From the NCBI GenBank assembly GCA_001302245.1, contig LGYU01000020.1:62001-126000 (forward strand): a stretch of 64,000 nt of DNA. The letters are read 5' to 3'. Made by a program: the position numbers and the translations under genes. The stretch's first letter is position 1, and each line of letters opens with the position of its first letter. The notes below the pieces were generated by a model, which was not told where the DNA came from, ran no database searches, and saw only the letters and a program-made list of their open reading frames with translations. Positions 54,025-64,000 of this stretch are shown here, piece by piece. The stretch is from Chitinophagaceae bacterium PMP191F (lineage in GTDB: Bacteria; Bacteroidota; Bacteroidia; Chitinophagales; Chitinophagaceae).

Positions 54025-56409
54025 ATGCCTGTCATGAAACGATTGCTGTTTTTTTTACTGTGCTTTTTTTTTACGCATGTTGCGTGTGCCAACCTGTATA
54101 AAGTGCAGAATGCTGCGGAACTCAATCAGCGTATCTCTTCATTGCGACCTGGTGATACCATTCAACTGGCTAATGGAAACTGGAATAATCTTGCTTTAGT
54201 GGTAAGTAGCAAAGGTGCTGCAGCCGAACCCATTGTTTTTATAGCAGAAACACCCGGTAAAGTATTGCTGACCGGTAATTCTTTTGTAAGGATCGGTGGT
54301 GAGTATATTGAAATAAACGGGTTGTCTTTTATAAATGGTTATACAACGACCGGTGCTATTATTGAATTCAGGGACGATAAAAAGAACCTGGCCAATCATT
54401 GCCGGGTTACCAATTGTGTAATTGATGGCTATAATAAGCCGGATCGTTTGCAGGATGATAACTGGATTATTCTGTATGGTAAAGAGAACAGGTTTGATCA
54501 CAATCATGTGGCAGGGAAAAAGAATATTGGTACCATACTGGTGGTAGAGCTGAATAATATTCGCAACCAGGAAAACAATCACCGCATTGACCACAACTAT
54601 TTCGGCACGCGTGAACGCCTGGGGTCCAACGGTGGCGAGATTATGCGTATTGGTAATTCCACTTTCTCCCGCACTTCTTCCAAAACTATCATTGAAGAAA
54701 ATTTCTTTTATCACTGCAATGGCGAGGTGGAAGTGGTTTCCGTGAAGTCATGTGATAATATTTTACGTCGCAATACTTTTTATGAATGCGAAGGTAGCCT
54801 GGTGTTGCGTCATGGCAATCGTAACCTGGTGGAAAGCAATTATTTCATTGGCAACGATAAAGAGTATACCGGCGGTGTACGTGTTATCAATGCAGGTCAT
54901 ACTGTACGCGATAATTTTTTCTACAGGTTGGGAGGTGATCGTTTCCGTGCTGCATTTACAGTAATGAACGGAGTACCCAATTCGCCTATCAATCGTTATG
55001 ACCCGGTAAAGGATGTCAACATCATCAACAATACGTTTGTAGATTGCGCTACTATTGAATGGTGTGCAGGCAGCGATTTTGAAAGAACTGCCAAACCAAA
55101 AAATGTACATTTCAATAATAACGTCTTATACAGTTCAGCAGTAAAAACGGCCATTATTGTTAACGATTCCGTGAACGGTATACGTTTTAACGGCAATATG
55201 TCAAACTTCGCCATTAAGGAGCTGCCCGCAGCAGGATTTAAAAAATCTGGCGTGCAGTGCGTGGCAGAGAATGGCGGCTGGCGGGTAACTGTAAATAACA
55301 ATAACGCTTCACACTCATCACTGGCTGCAACCGGCTATGGCAATAGCGGGCATCTTTTTCAGCCTGTAGCAACAGAAAATAATACAGGAGTACACTGGTA
55401 TAGCAAACACACTGTACCAACTGCTGCCAAAAGCGGTAAAGTGATTGCTGTACAGCCGGGCTTAAATACACTGTACGATGGTACGGTGAACATGCAGGAC
55501 GGAGATATACTGGAACTGCAACCCGGTTTGTACGAATTGTCGAAAACGCTGATGCTGGATAAAAGCATCACCATCCGCGCAGCAGCCGGTGTGCAGGAAA
55601 AACCAGTGATCAGGTTTGCCGGTGAAAAAGGCAGTTTCACTTTTTTCAGTATTGAAAATGGTGGCAGTCTGCGTTTGAATGGCGTTCGCTGTAATGGTTT
55701 GTCTGAAAACGGTATTGCTGAAAGCTTTATTCGTACCAGCCTGAAACCAATGATAGAACATTACAGCGTATGGGTGCGCAACTGCGATTTTGTAAACCTG
55801 ACAGATGGTCGTAAACAGGCTTTCAAGGCCAATAAGGCATCTTTTGCAGATACAGTGTTGTTTGAAAACTGTTTGTTCAATGATATTACCGGTGAGGTGA
55901 TCAGCATTGCAGCAGAGAAAGAAGATAAAGGCATTTACAATGCCGAAGTGGTGATACTGAACAACTGTTTTTTTGATAAAGTACTGGTAAGTGCGGTAGA
56001 CCTGTACCGTGGTGGTAATGATGAAAGTACTACCGGTCCTTATTTCCGGATGGATCATTGCACGTTCAACCAGGTAGGTAATGTGGAACTATGCAGTGTG
56101 ATCAGGTTACTGGGTGTACAGGTGTCCAACATCACCAATTGCATTTTTAACAATAGTGGCCGAAGCGGCCGGACTGTATTGTATGAAGATTATGGCTGGA
56201 CAAAGAATCGTATTGACTATTGTAACAGCCATGTAGCAGGCAAAGTGCAGTCATATTATAATAATGTGACCGGGAAAAATATGTGGCGGTTAGATCCCCA
56301 ATGGGAGCCCAATAGCTGGACATTAAAGCCAAATTCAGCTTTAAAGAGAAAGGGAAGTGATGGAAAAGACCCGGGAGCATTGTGGGTAAATGGAAAACTG
56401 ATGTTCTGA
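54025..56409 (+). CDS. Alginate lyase, polysaccharide lyase family 6
   Basis: 794 residues: signal peptide (about 1-22), an N-terminal parallel beta-helix with the active site (23-430), then a second beta-helix domain (about 440-790). Catalytic residues line up with PL6 enzymes: K241 in VEVVSVKSC and R262 in SLVLRHGN, 21 residues apart as in chondroitinase B and AlyGC, and the calcium ligands E234 and E236 in the same spacing. It cleaves alginate (or, in the chondroitinase branch, dermatan sulfate) by beta-elimination. A PL17 gene and SusCD follow, which favours alginate. Start: two adjacent in-frame ATGs, at 54025 or 54034. Confidence 0.92.
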   Translation: MPVMKRLLFFLLCFFFTHVACANLYKVQNAAELNQRISSLRPGDTIQLANGNWNNLALVVSSKGAAAEPIVFIAETPGKVLLTGNSFVRIGGEYIEINGLSFINGYTTTGAIIEFRDDKKNLANHCRVTNCVIDGYNKPDRLQDDNWIILYGKENRFDHNHVAGKKNIGTILVVELNNIRNQENNHRIDHNYFGTRERLGSNGGEIMRIGNSTFSRTSSKTIIEENFFYHCNGEVEVVSVKSCDNILRRNTFYECEGSLVLRHGNRNLVESNYFIGNDKEYTGGVRVINAGHTVRDNFFYRLGGDRFRAAFTVMNGVPNSPINRYDPVKDVNIINNTFVDCATIEWCAGSDFERTAKPKNVHFNNNVLYSSAVKTAIIVNDSVNGIRFNGNMSNFAIKELPAAGFKKSGVQCVAENGGWRVTVNNNNASHSSLAATGYGNSGHLFQPVATENNTGVHWYSKHTVPTAAKSGKVIAVQPGLNTLYDGTVNMQDGDILELQPGLYELSKTLMLDKSITIRAAAGVQEKPVIRFAGEKGSFTFFSIENGGSLRLNGVRCNGLSENGIAESFIRTSLKPMIEHYSVWVRNCDFVNLTDGRKQAFKANKASFADTVLFENCLFNDITGEVISIAAEKEDKGIYNAEVVILNNCFFDKVLVSAVDLYRGGNDESTTGPYFRMDHCTFNQVGNVELCSVIRLLGVQVSNITNCIFNNSGRSGRTVLYEDYGWTKNRIDYCNSHVAGKVQSYYNNVTGKNMWRLDPQWEPNSWTLKPNSALKRKGSDGKDPGALWVNGKLMF

Positions 56410-56459
56410 ACAGGTTCGTGAGCGGGGAGTGATTGTTCTGATTCTGTGGTTAAAAAAAT

Positions 56460-58667
56460 ATGACGATGAAACGATTGCAGCACAAATGGTTAATGGCTTG
56501 TAGCATACTGGTATTAGGTATCCAATCTTTTGCGGTTGGACAACATCCTTCCCTGTTGCTGAGTAAACAGGATGGAGCGTTGATCAAAACCAATCTTACA
56601 AAATATCTCCTGTTACAACAGTCTTTTGAAGCGGCAAAGAAAATTGCAGATAAAGCAGTGGCACGTCCTATAGATGTACCGGTGCCTAAGGATCCTGCCG
56701 GTGGTTATACGCACGACCGTCATAAGAACAACTACACCGAAATGTACAATGCGGGTCTGGTGTATGTTGTAACGGGTGATGAAAAGTATGCGGCCTTCAT
56801 TCGTAAAATGCTGCTGGAATACGCGGCATTGATACCGGGTTTGCCTAATCATCCGCAGGCCAAGGGTAGTTCACCTGGTCGTTTGTTTCACCAGGCCCTC
56901 AATGATGCCAACTGGCTTGTATACTCATCGCAGGCATACGATTGTATATACGATTATCTGAATGCTGAGGATAGAAAAAAAATTGAGAATGGTGCATTCC
57001 GCGTATTGTGCAAATTTATTACCGGCGATCTGCAGAGTTGGTTTAACCTGGTACACAATCACGGTGTATGGGCTTGTGCGGCTGTGGGTATGACCGGCAT
57101 TGTAATTGGCGATGATGAAATGGTGCAGCAGTCGTTGTATGGAACTGCAAAAGATGGCAAAAGTGGTTTCCTGGCCCAGTTGAACCAGTTATTTTCACCA
57201 GATGGTTATTATACAGAGGGTCCGTATTATGCACGCTATGCGCTACAACCTTTTTACATGTTTGCGCAGGCATTGAATAATAACCGTCCGCAGTTAAAAA
57301 TATTTGAATACCGTAATAAGATACTGCAGAAGGCATTGCAGGCTGCATTACAGCAGACGAATACAGATGGAATGTTTTTCCCGGTAAACGATGCTATCCG
57401 CGATAAAAGCTATGTAACCAATGAAGTGATGCTGGCATCCAATATTGCTTATGGGGTATATGGAGCGGATGAATCACTGCTGGCCATTTCCGGACGGCAG
57501 CCGGGTGTACTGCTGAATAAATATGGTGTGCAGGTGGCTGCTGCCGTAACAGAAAGAAAAGGTTTATTGCCCATGTTTCAATATTCATCTGTGGAATATA
57601 CCGATGGAGCGGATGGAAAAGAAGGCGGCATCAGCCTGTTGCGCTCTGGTAAAGAAAATGATCTGACCACAGTACTTTTCAAATATGCTTCACATGGTTT
57701 GTCTCATGGACATTACGACCGGCTGAATATTCTGATGTATGACAATGGTAATGATATCCTGTCTGACTATGGCGCTGCGCGTTTTCTGAATGTTGAACAA
57801 AAGGATGGAGGCCGCTACCTGCAGGAGAATAAAACATTTGCTATGCAAACTGTAGCGCACAATACGGTAGTGGTAGATGAAACTTCGCATTTCAACGGAA
57901 AAGAAGATGATGCAGAAAAAAAACACCCTGAAAAACTGTTCAGCCAGTTAGGTGGCGCAGTACAGGTGGTAAGTGCCGTAGAAAAGAATGCTTACGGGAA
58001 TGTTACGTTGCAACGTACTGTGTATATGGTAACGGATAAAAAAGGGAAACCGGTAGTTCTGGACGTATACAGAACCATTGCGGATAGTGAGCACCAGTAT
58101 GATCTGCCTTTTTATTACAAAGGACAACTGATCGCTACTTCTTTCAAATACACTGCCAATAGTACTGCACAAGCTCCGCTGGGTATAAAGAACGGCTACC
58201 AGCATTTGTGGACTGAAGCAAAAGGACAAACAGATGCTACAGCCGGAACACTGACCTTTCTGGATGGCAATTCTTTTTATTCCATTTCCTGCCTGGCAGA
58301 TAAGCAAACAGATTTTTACCTGGCAAGGATCGGCGCTAATGATCCCAATTTCAACCTGCGACGTGAACCCTGTATGATAGTCCGCAAAAAAGGCAGCAAT
58401 AGCCTTTTTGTAAACGTGGTTGAAAAACATGGACAGTTTAACCCGATGGCCGAAACTTCTTCCGGGTCGTCTGCTGCTACACGCAGTATGCGTGTGATAC
58501 AGAACAATGCTGATTATACAATAATAGCCATACAATTTGCCAATGATAAAGAATGGTTACTGGTACAGTGCAATAAAGATTACCAGGCACAGGCAAAACA
58601 TTCACTGACGGTAGAAGGTAAAACCATGACCTGGACAGGGCCCTATCAACTTGTACGCGGAGAATAA
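56460..58667 (+). CDS. Oligoalginate lyase, polysaccharide lyase family 17 type
   Basis: 735 residues: signal peptide (about 1-27), an alpha/alpha toroid (to about 400), then a heparinase II/III-like beta-sheet domain. N200 and H201 in NLVHNHGVW and Tyr257 in TEGPYYARY match the catalytic Asn, His and Tyr of Alg17c with an offset of one; YASHGLSHGHYDR supplies the metal-domain His residues. PL17 enzymes release unsaturated monosaccharide from alginate oligomers. It lies 50 bp after the PL6 gene and 65 bp before SusC, all in one operon. Confidence 0.92.
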   Translation: MTMKRLQHKWLMACSILVLGIQSFAVGQHPSLLLSKQDGALIKTNLTKYLLLQQSFEAAKKIADKAVARPIDVPVPKDPAGGYTHDRHKNNYTEMYNAGLVYVVTGDEKYAAFIRKMLLEYAALIPGLPNHPQAKGSSPGRLFHQALNDANWLVYSSQAYDCIYDYLNAEDRKKIENGAFRVLCKFITGDLQSWFNLVHNHGVWACAAVGMTGIVIGDDEMVQQSLYGTAKDGKSGFLAQLNQLFSPDGYYTEGPYYARYALQPFYMFAQALNNNRPQLKIFEYRNKILQKALQAALQQTNTDGMFFPVNDAIRDKSYVTNEVMLASNIAYGVYGADESLLAISGRQPGVLLNKYGVQVAAAVTERKGLLPMFQYSSVEYTDGADGKEGGISLLRSGKENDLTTVLFKYASHGLSHGHYDRLNILMYDNGNDILSDYGAARFLNVEQKDGGRYLQENKTFAMQTVAHNTVVVDETSHFNGKEDDAEKKHPEKLFSQLGGAVQVVSAVEKNAYGNVTLQRTVYMVTDKKGKPVVLDVYRTIADSEHQYDLPFYYKGQLIATSFKYTANSTAQAPLGIKNGYQHLWTEAKGQTDATAGTLTFLDGNSFYSISCLADKQTDFYLARIGANDPNFNLRREPCMIVRKKGSNSLFVNVVEKHGQFNPMAETSSGSSAATRSMRVIQNNADYTIIAIQFANDKEWLLVQCNKDYQAQAKHSLTVEGKTMTWTGPYQLVRGE

Positions 58668-58732
58668 GATCACCGGATTTATTGGATGTAAAACATATCT
58701 AACGATAGAACGCTAAAGACAAACTGCCATTT

Positions 58733-61700
58733 ATGAAAAAGATCAAATTGCTGATTATCCTTTGCCTGCTGGTAAGTGCTGCTGCACTGGGCCAAACGGT
58801 AGAGGGAACTGTTGTAGACGCCAAAACCGGGGCCCCAGTAGCCGCTGCATCTGTCAGCGTGGTAGGTGGCAAAGCCGGAACTGGTGTTACTACAGATGAA
58901 CAAGGTAACTTCTCCATTAAAGTCAGTGGTATCAAAACAGCCAAACTGATGGTATCCAATGTTGGCTACAAAACACTGATGGTAGATGTGAACGGAGAAA
59001 AGAAATTAACCATTCAACTGGCCGCTGCTGCTGCTGTGCTGGATGATGTAGTAGTGATTGGGTATGGAGCTCAACGTAAATCACACCTGACCGGTGCTGT
59101 AGCCAAACTGAAGAATGATAACCTGGATGAAATTCCAACCAACAGCCTGGATAAAATGCTGATAGGTAAACTGGCCGGTGTTACGGTACAGAACCTTAGT
59201 TCAGAGGCAGGTGCTGCGCCACGTATCCGTGTACGCGGTTTGAGTTCCATTTCAGCCGGGGCAGATCCGTTGGTAGTGGTAGACGGACACCCCGTACCCG
59301 ACGGTTTGTCAATGGTAAATCCTTTTGATGTAGAATCTGTAGAGGTGTTGAAAGATGCGTCTTCAGCAGCTATCTATGGTTCGCGCGGTGCAAACGGTGT
59401 GATCATTGTAACTACTAAAAGCGGTAAGACCAATAAACCCAAATACACGGTAAAATCATACTACGGTATTAAAAAGCCGTACAAGCTGTTGCCGATCATG
59501 ACTACCATGGAGTACACTGAAAAAATGTACAATGAGGCAGCCATGCGTGCTAAAGATCCTACGGTTACAGCCGATAAGCAGAACCTTACTACGCCACAGG
59601 AAAAAGCACGTTACCTGGTACAAAGTGTATTGCGTAATGGTGATGGTACTGACTGGCAACAGGAAGGGTTACAGAACGCAAGTATTTACAACGTACAGCT
59701 GGGGATATCCGGAGGTAAAGACGTTCGTTACTATATTTCCGGCAACTACCAGAGTGATCGTGGTATTATGAGTCATAGCAGCCAGGACAGGATGAACTTT
59801 AAAACAAAGCTGGATGGTACACTGAGCAAGAAAGTGAAATTCAGTGTGAACCTCAATCCATCTTATTCACGGATTGAAAATCCTGCTGTAAACTTTACTG
59901 ACTATTATCGTTTCTATTCCGGTTTGCCAGTATATCATACCGCTGCAACAGCCGCTTTTGTAAACCAGAATTCACAATGGGCCAATATACGTCCTGGTGA
60001 CTGGGCACAAGCCGGTCATTTTTCCAACCTGGTATATGCAGGTTATATGCCCGATGGTTCTTATTACAACAGCGCTACGGATGCTTCTGCAACCGATGGA
60101 AAACTGATCCCGTTCTCTTCCAGCAACAATACTCCTAAATCAATTGCTGATCGCCAAAGCAGCTTTACTGATAACTACAGGGTATTGGGTGGTGTAGACG
60201 CCAGCGTGGATATTGTAAAAGGACTGGTGTTCAAAACATCATTGAGTGCATATTTCAACTCTATAGAAACCAATACGTTCTCAAAACGAAATGCAAAAGC
60301 AGAGGGTGATGTGAACAGAGGCGTGAATTATAATAAGAAGTTCATTGATCTGTTGTGGGAAAATACACTGAACTATAACAAGATCTTTGGTGATCATAAC
60401 CTGAATGTATTATTAGGATACACTGCACAGAAAACAAAGATCAGTGAGAGCCAGATAACCGGCACCAACCTGCCCAGTGATGATATCCAGACATTGAACC
60501 AGGCATCTTCTATTGATCTGAGTAATACTTTCACACGTAAAACGCCAATTGGTTTATTATCATATCTCGGTCGTATTACTTACGATTACCAGGGTAAATA
60601 TCTGTTCTCTGCCAGCTTGCGTACCGATGGTAGTGGCTATTTTCCGAAAGGACAGAAATATGGATGGTTTCCCGCTGTATCAGCAGGATGGCGTATCAGT
60701 AATGAACGTTTTATGAGTGATATTAACTGGTTGAGCAACCTGAAACTGCGTACCAGCTACGGTGCAACCGGTAATAATAAGATCGAAGCATTTTCTTACC
60801 TGGAATTGCTGAATATGGCAAATTATTCTTTTGGTGGCGGTACCGGTACATTGAATAATGGTCTTGCAGCCAATAACGATGTATTACCGAATAACCTTAC
60901 CTGGGAACGTACTTTCCAGTACAATGCCGGTATTGATATCGGGTTGTTCAAAGATCGTATTACCATGAGCCTGGAATATTATAATGGTATTACTGACCGC
61001 TTGCTGTTCAAACAGGGAACAATGTCTTTCTCCGGTTCCAACCAGTTCTGGAACAACATTGGTAAAGTGCGCAATCGTGGTATTGAGCTGGAGTTGAGTG
61101 CGGTAGCTGTACGTCGCAAACAATTTGAATGGACAACTGCTTTGAACTTTTCTGCGAACAAGAATAAACTGCTGGATATTGGCGGAGAACCTTACCAGTA
61201 TAATTATGGTGAACGTAACGAGATCTATGCTGCTGTGGTAGGTAAACCTGCTGTACAGTTCTTCGGTTATAAAACAGATGGTGTGTGGGTCTCAGACCAG
61301 CAGATACAGGAAGCACAGGCTGCAGGATACACCAGTTCACTGTCAAAATATTTTGTTGCAGGTGGTTTGAAATTTGTAGATGTGAACGGCGATAAAGTGA
61401 TCGATGAAAAAGATCGTACTGCATTGGGATCACCATTCCCCAACTTTACATGGGGTATTACCAATACCTTCCGTTACAAAGGATTTGACCTGAGTTTTGT
61501 GATCCAGGGTGTACAGGGGGCAAAATTGTTAAATGGTGATGCATACTACAACGAATCAAAATGGTACAATAAAAATTACAATACTGCCAACAGATGGGTA
61601 AGTGCTGCATTTCCCGGAGATGGTAAAACTCCCTACGCTTCACAGGGGTCAGACTGGATGCTGACAGATTATGTGGTTGAGAATGGTTCATACGCAGCCC

Positions 61701-61945
61701 TGCGTAACCTGAGCCTTGGCTATACATTGAACCCTAAAGTTTCAAAACGCATGAAGCTGAATGGTCTGCGTGTATATGCAGCAGGCGAAAACCTGTATTA
61801 TGTCATGGCCGGTTCATATCGCGGTATCAACCCCGAAGCCAGGATGATTTCCGGAACTTATTCCACACCACTGATAGACGGTTATCAGCGTGGTAGCTTC
61901 CCTATCGGAAGAACCGTGACTGTGGGGCTGGACATTAATTTCTAA
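58733..61945 (+). CDS. SusC-type TonB-linked receptor of the alginate locus
   Basis: 1070 residues: signal peptide (about 1-21, ending AALG), carboxypeptidase-regulatory-like domain (VEGTVVDAKTGAPVAAASV), plug (VVIGYGAQRKSHLTGAV, IRVRGLSSISAGADPLVVVDG, NGVIIVTTKSG) and barrel ending VTVGLDINF. It should import alginate oligomers in step with the SusD that follows 23 bp later. The gene order lyase-lyase-SusC-SusD-lipoprotein is a classic polysaccharide utilisation locus. Confidence 0.95.
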   Translation: MKKIKLLIILCLLVSAAALGQTVEGTVVDAKTGAPVAAASVSVVGGKAGTGVTTDEQGNFSIKVSGIKTAKLMVSNVGYKTLMVDVNGEKKLTIQLAAAAAVLDDVVVIGYGAQRKSHLTGAVAKLKNDNLDEIPTNSLDKMLIGKLAGVTVQNLSSEAGAAPRIRVRGLSSISAGADPLVVVDGHPVPDGLSMVNPFDVESVEVLKDASSAAIYGSRGANGVIIVTTKSGKTNKPKYTVKSYYGIKKPYKLLPIMTTMEYTEKMYNEAAMRAKDPTVTADKQNLTTPQEKARYLVQSVLRNGDGTDWQQEGLQNASIYNVQLGISGGKDVRYYISGNYQSDRGIMSHSSQDRMNFKTKLDGTLSKKVKFSVNLNPSYSRIENPAVNFTDYYRFYSGLPVYHTAATAAFVNQNSQWANIRPGDWAQAGHFSNLVYAGYMPDGSYYNSATDASATDGKLIPFSSSNNTPKSIADRQSSFTDNYRVLGGVDASVDIVKGLVFKTSLSAYFNSIETNTFSKRNAKAEGDVNRGVNYNKKFIDLLWENTLNYNKIFGDHNLNVLLGYTAQKTKISESQITGTNLPSDDIQTLNQASSIDLSNTFTRKTPIGLLSYLGRITYDYQGKYLFSASLRTDGSGYFPKGQKYGWFPAVSAGWRISNERFMSDINWLSNLKLRTSYGATGNNKIEAFSYLELLNMANYSFGGGTGTLNNGLAANNDVLPNNLTWERTFQYNAGIDIGLFKDRITMSLEYYNGITDRLLFKQGTMSFSGSNQFWNNIGKVRNRGIELELSAVAVRRKQFEWTTALNFSANKNKLLDIGGEPYQYNYGERNEIYAAVVGKPAVQFFGYKTDGVWVSDQQIQEAQAAGYTSSLSKYFVAGGLKFVDVNGDKVIDEKDRTALGSPFPNFTWGITNTFRYKGFDLSFVIQGVQGAKLLNGDAYYNESKWYNKNYNTANRWVSAAFPGDGKTPYASQGSDWMLTDYVVENGSYAALRNLSLGYTLNPKVSKRMKLNGLRVYAAGENLYYVMAGSYRGINPEARMISGTYSTPLIDGYQRGSFPIGRTVTVGLDINF

Positions 61946-61968
61946 CGATTGCAGTAAAACCAAGAAAA

Positions 61969-63537
61969 ATGAAAACATTCTTTTATATAGCAGGTTGTGT
62001 AATGCTGGCAGCGCTTGTTTCCTGCAGCAAGATCATTGACCTGAAACCGGAATCCAATGTTTCGGTAGAGAACTATTACCGTAATTACGCCGAAGTAAAA
62101 GTAGCATTGACCGGCTGTTACAACGGTATGCAAACACCATTGAGAACAGAATGGATGATGACAGAACTACGGTCTGATGTATCCAAGCAGGGTACACCCG
62201 GCAGTACTTCTGTAGCAAATATTGAATTGAATGACCTCAATACTTACCTGCAGAACTCATCGCACAGTAAAGTATACGATTACTGGTTCTATACGTATAA
62301 AAACATCCGCAGTACCAACTATGTATTGAGAAGCCTGGGCGTGAATTATGCTGGCGGACAGATCTCGCTTGGCACCCCAACGGCACAGGTAGAGGATGGA
62401 CAACGCAAACAACTGGCAGGCGAGGCGATGTTCATTCGTGCTTACCATTATTTTAACCTGGTGAGATTGTATGGTGGTATATTCATTATTACAGAAGCGG
62501 AAGAACCTGTTCAGTTGAAAAAGATCAACCGTTCGTCAGTGGAGGATTGCTATAAACTGATCATTGCTGATCTGCAGACAGCTGTTTCATGGCTTTCTAC
62601 CAAAGCATACAGCCAGATGTCACAGGAAGACCTGGGCAGAGCAACCGTGTGGGCGGCAAAGGCCATGCTTGCAAAAGTATACCTCACCTTAGGTCGTAAA
62701 GCAGATGCATTGCCCTTACTGGAAGATGTAATTGCCAACAGTGGTCACGACCTGGTATCTTCTTACGCAGATGTATTTTCCATCAATAATGAAATGAATA
62801 AAGAGATACTGTTTGCTGTTCGTTTTAAAGCAGGCAACCTGGGATTGGGCAACTTTATGGCCAATTCATTTGCTGCGTTGAACAGTGGCAGTGCTATTGT
62901 GAATGGAAATGGTTCTGGTTTAAATTATCCTACTGCCAACCTGGAAGCAAAATATATTGTGCCCACTACAGGGTTTGCTGATGCAAGAAAAGCTGTGACC
63001 ATTGATAAATATGGTCAGTTGGTATATGTAAAAAAATTCATTTCGCCGGTAATGGTAAAAGATGATGCGGAAAATGATTTCCCGGTATTGCGTTTTGCTG
63101 ATGTATTGCTGATGAAAGCAGAAGCATTGGGATTTGATCCTGTGTCTGTAGGCATCATCAACCGGATACGTGCGCGTTCTGGTGCCGGCACTTATAGCGG
63201 AACCGGCAGTTTCACTGCAGCATTTTACCAATATCCGTCTGCCGGAACAGAGGCGATCACTGAAACAACTTTCCTGACAAAGCTGCTGGATGAACGCCGC
63301 CTGGAGCTGGCATTTGAAAATCATCGTTTATTCGATCTGCAGCGTACCGGTCAGTTTGTTACAGCTATGCAGGCATATTATGCATCAGAATACGACAGCC
63401 ATTATAAAAAGTTCAAGCCTGCATTAACACTGGCTGAACTGCAGGGCAACATCAACGTACGTACATTGCTGCCCATACCACAGCGGGAACTGGATACCAA
63501 CAATGAACTGGTTATTAAACAGAATCCCGGTTATTAA
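61969..63537 (+). CDS. SusD-like lipoprotein of the alginate locus
   Basis: 522 residues. The signal ends AALVSC (lipobox Cys 19). AMFIRAYHYFNLVRLYGGIFI is the conserved N-terminal SusD helix pair, and LLDERRLELAFENHRLFDLQR the C-terminal signature. It is the surface ligand-binding partner of the upstream SusC. It is slightly longer than the other two SusD proteins here. Confidence 0.94.
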   Translation: MKTFFYIAGCVMLAALVSCSKIIDLKPESNVSVENYYRNYAEVKVALTGCYNGMQTPLRTEWMMTELRSDVSKQGTPGSTSVANIELNDLNTYLQNSSHSKVYDYWFYTYKNIRSTNYVLRSLGVNYAGGQISLGTPTAQVEDGQRKQLAGEAMFIRAYHYFNLVRLYGGIFIITEAEEPVQLKKINRSSVEDCYKLIIADLQTAVSWLSTKAYSQMSQEDLGRATVWAAKAMLAKVYLTLGRKADALPLLEDVIANSGHDLVSSYADVFSINNEMNKEILFAVRFKAGNLGLGNFMANSFAALNSGSAIVNGNGSGLNYPTANLEAKYIVPTTGFADARKAVTIDKYGQLVYVKKFISPVMVKDDAENDFPVLRFADVLLMKAEALGFDPVSVGIINRIRARSGAGTYSGTGSFTAAFYQYPSAGTEAITETTFLTKLLDERRLELAFENHRLFDLQRTGQFVTAMQAYYASEYDSHYKKFKPALTLAELQGNINVRTLLPIPQRELDTNNELVIKQNPGY

Positions 63538-63567
63538 TCAATATTATCTAACGATTGAACGCATTAT

Positions 63568-64000
63568 ATGAAACCGAAACTGATAAACCGACTGTTCTTT
63601 TTATTACCGGTGCTGGCAGGTATCTGTATAGCGGGTTGCCGGAAAAAAGATTTTGTTACACCCGATGGTACTTTGACCACCAGAGATTATGTGTACAACG
63701 TAGCGCTTAAAGGCTTTCAACCTGAAACTACCGTAAAAGGCACCATCAGCGCCAATATCAATATGAAAGTGATTTATTACTATCTGCAGCGCGAAAATAA
63801 AACGGATACACTGTTACAGCTTGATTTTATACCGGCTGAACATCAGAACGATTATTCGTTCGCCGTTACACCATCTATATGGCCTGGTGTAAATCTGCAG
63901 GGAGTAAAGGGATTGAAGCTGCTTTGCGTGCAGGACAACAATACTTCTATTGAGAAGGTGATCAAAATGTCTTATTATGATCCGGCGGCACCCGTACTGA
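63568..64000 (+). CDS. Surface lipoprotein of the alginate locus, 3' truncated
   Basis: The ATG at 63568 opens a frame that runs out of the window after 144 codons without a stop. The N-terminus is a lipoprotein signal with lipobox IAGC (Cys 24), then a beta-rich region (RDYVYNVALKGFQPETTVKG, FAVTPSIWPGVNLQGV). Placed third after SusC and SusD, it fits an auxiliary surface glycan-binding protein. I do not recognise the domain. Confidence 0.7.
   Translation, partial: MKPKLINRLFFLLPVLAGICIAGCRKKDFVTPDGTLTTRDYVYNVALKGFQPETTVKGTISANINMKVIYYYLQRENKTDTLLQLDFIPAEHQNDYSFAVTPSIWPGVNLQGVKGLKLLCVQDNNTSIEKVIKMSYYDPAAPVL

Noticed and set aside
54025-56409. Chondroitinase B rather than alginate lyase
   Set aside because: Active-site spacing fits both, but the adjacent PL17 oligoalginate lyase favours alginate.

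Overview
The window looks like ordinary chromosomal DNA of a Bacteroidota member, most likely close to Chitinophagaceae. The evidence is three SusC/SusD outer-membrane pairs, a type IX secretion sorting domain, several exact or near matches to the Bacteroidota -7 promoter element TAnnTTTG, and an almost complete lack of Shine-Dalgarno sequences. I see no tRNA, rRNA, CRISPR array, insertion sequence or prophage.

Layout. 1-4460: lipid-modification genes (5'-truncated FAD amine oxidase, DUF1365 protein, cyclopropane-type fatty acid synthase) meeting a GPH-type transporter tail to tail. 4603-14124: two SusC/SusD pairs transcribed divergently from a 513-bp region. 14259-16867: two secreted proteins, a beta-helix protein and a four-repeat protein with a type IX sorting tail. 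16940-24000: small single genes (membrane protein, seven-heme cytochrome, AraC regulator, VOC protein, DUF1415, methyltransferases, secreted protein, DinB). 24045: solitary Dam-type methylase. 25077-27792: metY-metX behind a promoter, a cysteine-rich leader ORF and a hairpin. 27765-29658: desaturase and LpxL-type acyltransferase. 29770-40940: DUF4159 protein, divergent MoxR-DUF58-BatA-type membrane operon, then a TldD/PmbA pair. 41034-51358: a full reductive pyrimidine-degradation gene set with transporter, transaminase, CoA-acylating dehydrogenase and a divergent Lrp/AsnC regulator. 51448: L,D-transpeptidase-like protein. 52765-64000: an alginate utilisation locus (LacI regulator, PL6 and PL17 lyases, SusC, SusD, lipoprotein) cut by the window end.

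How genes work together. The pyrimidine cluster would take uracil/thymine in (NCS1), reduce it (PreT/PreA), open the ring (dihydropyrimidinase), release the beta-amino acid (ureidopropionase), transaminate it and convert the semialdehyde to an acyl-CoA. The alginate locus would cut alginate at the surface (PL6), take oligomers through SusCD and finish them with the exolyase PL17. MetX and MetY make homocysteine; their 5' leader carries a 24-codon ORF with four consecutive Cys codons that overlap a hairpin and precede a C-rich, G-poor stretch. That is the best candidate here for an undescribed regulatory element.
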